A DNA stretch of 64,000 nucleotides. Source: Oncomelania hupensis. Taxonomy: Eukaryota; Mollusca; Gastropoda; Littorinimorpha; Pomatiopsidae. Shown here piece by piece: positions 56,834 through 64,000 of the stretch. The notes beneath the pieces are model-generated. The model did not search any database. It was given only the letters and a program-made list of their open reading frames with translations, and was not told the DNA's origin. Made by a program: the position numbers and the translations under genes. Position 1 is the stretch's first letter; each line of letters starts with the position of its first letter. Location: assembly GCA_036898135.1 (NCBI GenBank), contig CM072522.1, forward strand, positions 32,994,451 to 33,058,450, read 5' to 3'.

Positions 56834-58023
56834 CTCTTAGCCTGCTGACATGTTTTTCCTGCTCTGTGCTAAAGAAAATGTTGACTTAGATAAAAAACAC
56901 ACATGCCTTATTATATATGCCATTGTTGCTAAACTATTATACCTAGATATATAAAATATATATTAAATGAAAGGAAATTGAATAAAGATTCCAAAGGACA
57001 CAAAAAAGTGTAAGATTGATGGTTAGTACAATTATGGGATGGAAAGTTAGGGTCATGAGCAAACAAATTCACTCTCACTCAACTGCACACCCATTCTTGA
57101 AGTCATACGCAAAGAATTGCAAAATAGAAAAAAGGTTTATTACCAAAAATTATGTTTTCAAAATGTTCAAAGAAAAAAATAGAAGAAAAAAAGAGTCAAG
57201 CTTTTGGATACAAACATCACCACCTACACCCTCCAGTAGAAACGCTTGGTGTGATAAGCACGGAAGCACTTCTGCAGGCACAATCCAGGCTTGCTGGGAC
57301 AGTCTGGGCAATAGTACCGAGTGTCCTTCCTTTTGTTGAGCTTCTTGGTGCACACCCGGCAAGACTTCTGGGGTCTCTCCTTTCCTGGTGTAGGAGGCAG
57401 GACGTCGATGAAGTGGCGGGCGTAGAGGCAGATAGCATTTTCATCTTCGACTTACGAGTCTTGTGGGTTTTTTTTCTTCCAAACAGCACACCCAAAACAG
57501 CACACATGCAGAAATGCACTCAAAAGTATCAATATCACGAACCAAAATGGACTGTAATCAAAGACTGATAAATACAGTCTGCTAAAGATTGTAGGCGGCA
57601 ATCTTCTTCTTCGTCCGAATCGTAATCCAGCCTCCGTCAAATAAACATCATCACCCGCATCAAAATCTTCATCCCCACTATCATCATCAAAGTTTTCTTC
57701 CTGAAACATTTGCGCCACCTCTTCTGACGTGTATGTTCTGCTTGCCATGATGGCGACGAACGAGGCGGAAAATTTCGCAAGCAACAAGTGCTTCGACACT
57801 TGCTTTTTGTTTGAAAATTACCCTCTAAACCGAAAGATTTTTCTTTTTAAAACATTACAGTTGAAGGGAAACAACTTTTGTTTCATCATCATGACCAAAG
57901 ATTTATTTTAAAAGCTTTTACCTCCTTATACTATCGCCCGTACAACCTACGTGGACATCGCATTAGGCTTGCGTTAAACACCACGTATTACGTACTATGT
58001 ACGCTGACAGCGCAGCATGAAGG
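56834..58023 (-). mobile_element. internally deleted piggyBac element (copy III)
   Basis: TTAA at 56830-56833 and 58024-58027. 1190 bp, collinear with 28175-29970 but without the Rep690 insertion. Left end CTCTTAGCCTGCTGACATG; right end read inward CCTTCATGCTGCGCTG. Confidence 0.85.
57224..57748 (-). pseudogene. piggyBac-derived chimeric ORF with nonsense codon (copy III)
   Basis: Homologue of 29167-29694, one codon shorter in the acidic region. The frame opens at MASRTYTSEEVAQMF and passes through the hydrophobic stretch, then has TAA at 57452-57454 where copy II has GAA. Beyond it the cysteine-rich domain is still recognisable (CRVC, YYCPDC, LCLQKCFRAYHT). Broken here, but only just. Confidence 0.8.
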
Positions 58024-58302
58024 TTAAAGCTGTGTAATGTCATCATTACAGTCTATGCTGCCTCGTTTCCGATATTCAAAGTAATTTTCGGCAGTAACCT
58101 AGCAACAGAGCTTGTGTACAGCGGCTCCAAACAAGAGCACCCAGAGTTGGCTGCATTTGTCAACTACAGTAGCTGCCAACATTTTGTGTGTGGCACCTAC
58201 AGTGTATCAAAGATTAAAACAACTACCAGTACATTTCAATTACCGTACTACATGGTTCATGTGCTGAAGATTTGCAACAGTGAAACCAAACTCCATTATT
58301 AC

Positions 58303-58367
58303 CTCTGACTTCATTTGTAGTACTTCAATGTATCTCTCAGTCTTGGTTTCCAATGGGCCAGTGCTTT
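58303..58367 (-). CDS. zinc-finger gene copy III, linker exon
   Basis: A 65-nt exon with acceptor TTTGTTACAG and donor GTAATA. It is 15 nt (five codons) shorter than copies I and II, keeping frame. After joining it reads KSTGPLETKTERYIEVLQ and ends MKSE. It accepts phase 1 and leaves in phase 0, as required. Confidence 0.65.
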
Positions 58368-58764
58368 CTGTAACAAAGAAATCAGAAATATATCATGGAC
58401 GAGTGGATGATAGTAGGGCACAGTTGGTTGCGGTTCAAACCCAGCAGAAGATAACATATGTGACTTTGATACAATTCTTTTCAGGGCGTCAAGTGTTTTC
58501 TGTGGGTACTTCAGTTTCCTTCACCCCCTCCATTAATAGGATTGGATGCAGTCAATCGATTTTTAAAAAATCCACAATTAAAACTTAAATTTCCAGTCCA
58601 TCTTTTAAATGCCACTTTCCTTTACACCACATAATTGAGAGGTGAATATCTGCTTGTGTTGGGAGGAGTGTTTGTAGCATGTCAGCATGTATGATGGTTA
58701 CAGATCATCATGCTTTGAGTCTGATTTAGGAATAAGGCACATTTAGCATCCATTCTTATACTAT

Positions 58765-58766
58765 TA

Positions 58767-58815
<49 letters not shown>
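58765..58815. repeat. (ATT)n microsatellite
   Basis: ATT run directly left of a CAGGCTGCAG element end. Confidence 0.95.
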
Positions 58816-58818
<3 letters not shown>

Positions 58819-58819
<1 letters not shown>

Positions 58820-59290
58820 AGGCTGCAGAACAACTTAGAAAACAAATCTCTGAAGTTTGGCCGAAGTCCAAGGGCAAAGCCCCCCCGAAGGAAAAGAAAA
58901 ATGGCACTTTTTAAGGCCATTTTGTTGTATTTCCTGGATGGAAATACTGGAAAATGTATAGCGTTGTTTTGGGGGGAAAAAGTATTTTTTTTAGTATAAA
59001 CATGTTAAAAAAAATTGCAAATTGCCTTTTTTAAAAAAAAATTGTTCAATCATTTATTGACACCATCAGATTTCTTCTTGAATACCTCACATCAAAATAA
59101 GTTATAAAAAAATTGGCATTTGTGACTTTTGAATTAAAAAATCTGAAAAATGTTTTCGAAAAAAAAAAAGTTTATTTTTAAGCACAGTTGAAAAAAGTAA
59201 ATTTATTTTAATTGTTTTATAACTTAATAGGAAAAAAATCCTGGCACTTTTAAAGGTCATGTTCCGGCATTTCCTGAATCAAAACATTGT
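58819..59290. mobile_element. left part of CAGGCTGCAGAAC element
   Basis: Collinear with 31611-32000; the right part including the ORF is missing. Confidence 0.75.
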
Positions 59291-59417
59291 CTTAATACCG
59301 TGAAACCTGCCTAAAGGTACATATTGAAGTGCAAATTATGTTCCATTTATTGATTCAGTCTGGCAGGGAATTTTTCTCAGTGGTTGTTCTCATAAAAAAT
59401 TTTTTTACATTACATAC

Positions 59418-60035
59418 CTGTCTCTCCAAAGAACACTGGCAGTTCGTCCTCTACATCACTATCAGGCTCTGTCTTCACTCTGAACAACACTGGGGCATGT
59501 GGCTCCATCATGTCATTGTCAGGCTCTGTCTTCACTCTGAACAACACTGGAGCATGTGGCTCCATCATGTCACTGTCAGGCTCTGTCTTCACTTTGAACA
59601 ACACTGGGGCATGTGGCTCCATCATGTCATTGTCAGGCTCTGTCTTCACTCTGAACAACACTGGGTTATGTGGCTCCATCATGTCATCGTCAGGCTCTGT
59701 CTTCACTCTGAACAACACTGGAGCATGTGGCTCCATCATGTCATCGTCAGGCTCTGTCTTCACTCTGAACAACACTGGAGCATGTGGCTCCATCATGTCA
59801 TCGTCAGGCTCTGTCTTCACTCTGAACAACACTGGGGCATGTGGCTCCATCCTATCATCGTCAGGCTCTGTCTTCACCTTGGACAACACCGAGTCATGTG
59901 GTTTCACGTTGCCCTTGTCATTTGCTGCCTTACTTTCAGATTCTTCCTTCATCTCTAACTCGCTGCCAGTCATATCTGCTGCACCTCTGACAATCCATTG
60001 ACTGCTGGTGTCAGAAATATGTTGGCTTGCTCTTC
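59418..60035 (-). CDS. zinc-finger gene copy III, VKTEPD-repeat exon (8 repeats)
   Basis: A 618-nt exon, phase 1 in and out, acceptor AATTGCAG and donor GTATGT. It encodes GRASQHISDTSSQWIVRG, LEMKEESESK, then eight near-identical 19-residue repeats of the RVKTEPDDDMMEPHAPVLF type, and ends EDELPVFFGETG. Every repeat keeps VKTE, a SUMO psi-K-x-E consensus followed by acidic residues. Compared with copies I and II the repeats are more numerous and more homogeneous, pointing to recent unequal exchange or slippage within the array. The 57-bp unit preserves frame. It joins in phase to 58303-58367. Confidence 0.75.
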
Positions 60036-60184
60036 CTGCAATTTCTAAACAAAGCAACAGCTCCTGATAAAATAGAACATGAAACCACTTTCAGGCTGAC
60101 TAATGTAGAAATTAGCTTTTCTTCACAGATGCCACGAAAGTACTTTTGTTGTAAGTGTACAGAATATCAGAGCTGTTAATAAGA

Positions 60185-60660
60185 TCAATCACGTATAAAA
60201 GCAAAGAATAATGGTCCCTCTGTTCAAGGCCTTTGCTAGTCCCATACTAAAATACAAAAATATGGTACGGGGTCTGAAGTTTAAAATGCATACCAACAGC
60301 AACAAGATTAAAGCTGTACAAAAAATTTCACCACAGTGCATTTTAGTGCTAAGTTACGAGCCTTGAGACATCTAATAGGAGACATGATTGAGGTGTTTAA
60401 AATCCTATAGAACATATATAACCCCAATATCACAAGGTCTACCACTATGTAGGGTTGAAAACACTACAACCCAAAATCATAAATATAAAATTAAAAAAAA
60501 ACCACGTTCATACTAGTTTATATCAGCACTTTTTCACTAACACTGTAACAGAGTTACTAACACATGGAACAGTCTGCCCAAAGGATGTTATCACAGTTGG
60601 TACCACAAAAGCATTTAAAAATGGCCTAGATAAGTGACAGTGTACTCCACTGACTTGGCT
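60185..60660 (+). pseudogene. CR1/Jockey-like LINE RT C-terminal remnant (copy III)
   Basis: Same remnant as in copies I and II; a readable piece is HTSLYQHFFTNTV followed by KDVITVGTTKAFKNGLDK. Confidence 0.7.
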
Positions 60661-61183
60661 GGAGATTCCCTTTAAACCCCATCTCCCTCTGGTAGGCAAA
60701 ATTCATCAAACAACAGATGACTGAAAGCCTGCCAGTGACAAGTAACACAGGTGATCTTAAAATTAAATGCACGTCTATCTAAAGGGTCAAAAGGCTGAAA
60801 GCTTACAATGCCATCACTATTATACTATGCTAAACAAAGTGGCACTCTTCAGTTAATCCTTACTCCTTCGGATGAGAGTATAAACCGCAGTCTAGTCTGT
60901 GCACGCATCATGGACTTTAAAGATTCTGACGCTCATGTCCTAGACTGGTGAGTGCCGGCCACACAAATACTCCCAGCACGCACAAGGTCCATTCTCCCCA
61001 GTTGCATAGGATAGTGCTGAGTTGTCTGGGTGTCAGACTATGCGCCCAAAGGCTGCAAGTGCGCGCCTCAAGTGGCTGAGTTAGATCCTGTATAGGCCAG
61101 CTCACTGAGCATTCCAAAATGGATGGAGACACGCACGTTATAAATGGACATGTAACTATTATGATCATCATCATCAATTTTTC
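60661..61183. other. noncoding unit sequence
   Basis: Matches 7721-8341 and 34381-34937. Confidence 0.5.
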
Positions 61184-61196
61184 ATGTGTAGTGTGG

Positions 61197-61253
<57 letters not shown>

Positions 61254-61520
61254 ATTCTTCATGTGCAATGTCAACTCACCTTGTGCATGCCACGCTTGCA
61301 ATGCCATCCAGTATCCCACTGGTTCTTCAGCAATGTCAATCTCCAACTTCACCTCAGACAGCACTTGATTGTCTTCGTCTTCCATCACAGAGCAATATCA
61401 CCAACATTCCTCATGAATATCGTGTATTCATACATGTGCACAACGAATAACAGAAAGTATGCAGATTCAGAACAAGGGAAATGTGTGCAGCATTTGGCTG
61501 CAGAGTCCTCAATAAGCTGA
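61184..61520 (+). repeat. unit-conserved CAT-tract block (copy III)
   Basis: A pure (CAT)n run of about 18 units at 61197-61252, then the conserved block as in copies I and II. The longest CAT tract of the three. Confidence 0.7.
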
Positions 61521-61919
61521 GCATGGCAGCCCCCAACAAAAGAAGAAGAAATGAATAACAAATAACGGAAGGTTTTTCAAAAACGAATTCCGAAAAGCTT
61601 ATTACAAAATTTTCAGGAGCAAATAAATAAAAACAATTTTATTGTAAATGTAATCATTATTACTCGTAAATAATTCACAGAAAGTGAAGTCAAATGCAAC
61701 TATTAATACTTTTTTTTTTTTTTTTGTTATTTAAAGCAAAGAAAGTACAGCTACGCGTTACTACATTATGTAGACTGGGTTTATTGAGAAAATTCTGTTT
61801 GGTCAAAGTAGACCAATGGAGATAAATAGCAGTAGCAAAGTGCATCAGTACTTCCAAGAAGCAGTAATAGTAAAAGCAGTAATAGTAGAAGTGCATGATA
61901 ATGATTGATCAGTTACAAA

Positions 61920-62265
61920 TTATAGTTGCTTTGACATCAGTGAAAATTCTAACAAAAGATTTGGATCAATACGGTAATACCACAAAGTACAATTACCACA
62001 TGTGACTCTGCGTTTCTTAACAGCGTTGTTCGGCACTATAGCAGTCCTGTTAGAAATCTTTCGCTTTAAGGTGACAGGAGGTGGAGGGTTGGGCACATCA
62101 AAGATGGAAGGCACAGCGTTCCAGACAAGCCTGTTCTTCTGGACTGCGTTCATGAACTGCGAGTCTTCAAAATGCTGACTGCAGAGTTGGAAGCTTTTAT
62201 AAAGCTGTTCTGTGGTTTTGCCATGGAGATCTTGTCGCCTGCAGCGTTGTACCCATACCTTGCTC
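61920..62265 (-). CDS. THAP-domain protein, exon 2
   Basis: Acceptor AAAATAG above 62265. Joins exon 1 (63815-63954) in phase 2 to give FPKEESRSKVWVQRCRRQD. It contains the THAP C-x2-H pair (LCSQHF) and the closing AVPSIFDVP motif, then a basic tail (KKRRVTCGNCTLWYY) ending in a stop at 61920. The element's left TIR is only 180 bp further, so no catalytic transposase region follows. The predicted product is about 161 residues: a DNA-binding domain alone. Such proteins can compete with full transposase in P-type systems; that role is inference. Confidence 0.72.
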
Positions 62266-62604
62266 CTATTTTAACAAAAACAAACAGAAAGTTCATGTTG
62301 TACTATGTCTAGCAGCAAATCATGCAAGCAAATGCAAATGTGGAATAAAATGTAGGCTACACAAAAAGGTTTACAGGTGCTCTAGATCATTAACTCTGCT
62401 AGCAAGTAAATTGATAGAGCTGTTAATCTTTCAACAATGTCAGCATTTGTGTAGGTCGAAAAATAAATATAGACCCTAAAGTACTAATTAAACCATAAAT
62501 TAAATAAAAGAAGTAAAATCGTAACCGCCTGTTTAAGCTTCTAGCTTTTCAATAGCCTGTTAGAAATCTTTCGCATTAAGGTGACAGGAGATCCGCACGA
62601 GAAA

Positions 62605-62780
62605 CAACATCGTCATAGGAACCTGGAATGTCAGGACCCTAACTGCGGAAGGAAAATTAGAAGAACTGGCCCACGAGTTGGACCACTATCGATGGAACGT
62701 TCTAGGCATCAGCGAACTGTGCTGGAAAGGCCTAGGTGAAACAACGACCGACAAAGGCCACAAGCTCATAGTCAAATAGA
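62605..62780 (+). mobile_element. LINE endonuclease fragment
   Basis: Plus-strand piece of the 37.9-41.8 kb LINE family, reading GTWNVRTLTAEGKLEEL then NVLGISELCWKGLGET. Isolated, with neither RT nor LINE 3' end. Lies in the intron of the THAP gene. Confidence 0.8.
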
Positions 62781-62821
62781 AACAAAACAAAAAGTAAAGA
62801 ACGTTGCAATATTATAATATA

Positions 62822-63317
62822 AGAACAGGGATCAGTTTACTAGCGCGCCCTGCGCCATTGACGCATAAAAATTTAAAATGACCCATCTACAATTCTTGCC
62901 AGGGGCCGAATGGCGCTTCAATTTTTGGTACCAGTGCGCCACCACAATAACAGTGCACTGTATTGGAGGCGACAAACGTGCTTTTGCTAAGGCAAGTTCA
63001 GCGATTGGCTATGAGGGCCCGGATGTTGATCTTTCAGCCAATAAGAAGTATTGTACGATTCTTCCAAATCAGAATTTGTTATCGTCTGCGCGTATGTTGT
63101 GTCCGTGCAAGGAGGATTTTGTGTTTTTCTTTGTGCCGCGCGCTTTGAAAATGCCCTGCCCCCACCCCCCCCCCCCCCCTCAAAATACCTAAACTTGAGG
63201 TAGGACAGTCTGTCTAGACTGTCGTTTGCTGCTGTTAAACTACAGTCTACCGCCGCTAATCCTACGCAAGATGATTGTGTGAGCCCCGAGTCAAGTCAAA
63301 ATACTGATCCCTGTTCT
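62822..63317. mobile_element. MITE with AGAACAGGGATCAGT termini
   Basis: 15-bp TIR AGAACAGGGATCAGT at both ends, about 496 bp. The interior has a poly-C run near 63163-63180 and a 104-codon ORF of no recognised family. No clear target duplication. Confidence 0.7.
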
Positions 63318-63538
63318 GGTTAGTATTTTGTTGGTAAACATGCTTCACAACACATGCACACTCACAATAATCTCTTTTGTTTTAATTTCTGTAATAATAT
63401 ATCCAGGTTATCTTTTACATGTAAGTAAATTACTGCTGAAATCATGGCCCATTGAAATTTGATCTGAGGGGCCCAATGGCCCATAGCTTTTTTGTGTCAG
63501 GCTGAACCCTGTAAGAACAATTAAAAAAAACAAACACA
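63318..63538. other. P-like element intron, no feature
   Basis: Nothing recognised. Homology to 45293 onward begins near 63530. Confidence 0.4.
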
Positions 63539-63814
63539 TCCAGTCAATGAGTCATGCAATAATATTTCATTAGGCCTACTATTTTTTTTTTAATTACTCT
63601 TAAGCAGCAATTAAAACTACGCCCCCCCCTCCCTCCCTCCCCTCATCTTCCATTTGTAAGAAATTGGGATATGATAAATTTCAGTATCAACAAAGAAAAT
63701 ACAGTTTACATCGAGTGGTAGATCTAGATCTACAAAGCCAAATGGCAAAATCTCTGCTCGGATTGCAACCTCGACCGGTGACCAACAAATTTTTAATTAA
63801 ATTATGGTACTAAC

Positions 63815-63954
63815 CTTGATTCTTCCTTTGGAAAATTAAAAAACGAAAGTCCAGGGCACTTGTATCGTCCATTTGTGCAGTTAACAGCGCTGCAGTGTTG
63901 CCCACCAGGACGGATTCTAGGTTTGTTTACTTGATTTGATACGCTTTCCTCCAT
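63815..63954 (-). CDS. THAP-domain protein, exon 1
   Basis: 140 nt from the ATG for MEESVSNQVNKPRIRPGG. The first THAP zinc pair is in QHCSAVNC, and LSFFNFPKEES follows, ending at AG/GTTAGT. Near identical to 45540-45673 except that the donor is intact here. Splices to 61920-62265 with frame kept. Confidence 0.75.
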
Positions 63955-64000
63955 TGCTAAGCGCTAAGGCCGAAGCGAGTTATCACTTATTCCGCTAGTT

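Larger units (their letters stand above)
43000..61740. repeat. tandem zinc-finger unit, copy III
   Basis: Left part (43.0-43.46, 47.97-48.0, 48.72-49.13, 49.53-51.5 kb) matches 22.4-28.0 kb. Right part (56.7-61.73 kb) matches 28.05-35.5 kb. Interrupted by P-like, nested DNA, Rep690, LINE and large TIR elements. Confidence 0.72.
61737..64000 (-). mobile_element. P/THAP-like element, runs off right edge
   Basis: The left end CAAAGAAAGTACAGCTACGC equals the TIR of 43469-45788. Copy II shows the uninterrupted target (TTATTTAAAGTG near 35458). A two-exon minus-strand THAP gene lies inside. By alignment with the sister element its right TIR should lie about 70 bp beyond the window. A LINE fragment and a MITE sit in its intron. 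Confidence 0.75.

Noticed and set aside
59329..60001. Plus-strand repeat ORFs rich in LRLCLHSEQHW or SGSVFTLNNTGACGS
   Set aside because: Other-frame readings of the VKTEPD repeat exon. The minus-strand frame has splice sites, correct phases and paralogues.
62878..63192. 104-codon plus-strand ORF as a gene
   Set aside because: Inside a MITE, ends in a poly-C driven proline run, no recognised domain.

Overview
This is animal nuclear DNA: AT-rich, with intron-bearing genes, TGEKN-linked C2H2 zinc fingers, LINEs, P/THAP, piggyBac and Tigger transposons, tRNA-derived SINE-like repeats and long microsatellites. No bacterial-style operon, rRNA gene or CRISPR array was seen. The repeat mix (several P/THAP elements, CR1-like LINEs, (AAT)n tails) suggests a marine invertebrate, perhaps a mollusc or another lophotrochozoan. 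That taxonomic guess is weak.

The backbone appears to be a tandemly repeated unit carrying a minus-strand zinc-finger gene. Three copies are recognisable by the order of shared segments: about 2.9-21.2 kb (copy I), 22.4-35.7 kb (copy II) and 43.0-61.7 kb (copy III). They are swollen to different sizes by later insertions. The gene model can be closed by eye from splice sites and phases. An exon of VKTEPD repeats (SUMO-consensus-like) is followed by a 65-80 nt linker exon and then a C2H2 array exon. Copy I keeps only the first two exons in this window. Copy II has ten intact fingers, then degenerate ones. Copy III has thirteen fingers, twelve with all four zinc ligands, and a partial fourteenth. 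It ends at a nonsense codon beside a repeat junction.

Insertions by region: 0.9-2.9 kb decayed LINE; 4.55-6.54 kb LINE with an intact 646-residue reverse transcriptase and an inverted 5' end; 6.8-7.3 kb LINE tail; 8.8-10.2 kb THAP9-like transposase fragment; 10.54-14.18 kb P element with both TIRs and a target duplication; 14.6-15.9 and 18.0-20.6 kb two CR1-like LINEs; 21.8-23.5 kb a noncoding retroposon family (here Rep690), one copy holding a large inverted duplication; 28.17-29.97 and 56.83-58.02 kb internally deleted piggyBac elements at TTAA, the first containing a Rep690 copy; 30.7-31.5 kb Tigger relic; 31.6-32.8 kb TIR element encoding a small CxxC protein; 36-42.7 kb duplicated SINE/LINE cluster around a near-full-length LINE split by a MITE; 43.5-45.8 kb short P/THAP-like element; 45.8-48.0 kb three DNA elements nested one inside another; 51.8-52.4 kb LINE tail; 52.6-56.1 kb large TIR element with a second CxxC protein; 61.74 kb to the right edge, a P/THAP-like element encoding only a THAP domain.

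The most interesting points are the tandem zinc-finger loci with expanding VKTEPD and finger repeats, the P element that looks one base from an open transposase, and a small protein domain (NK-W/F-x-W-E/D-W plus CxxC) shared by three DNA elements whose TIRs differ. All homology statements are by eye; no database was searched.
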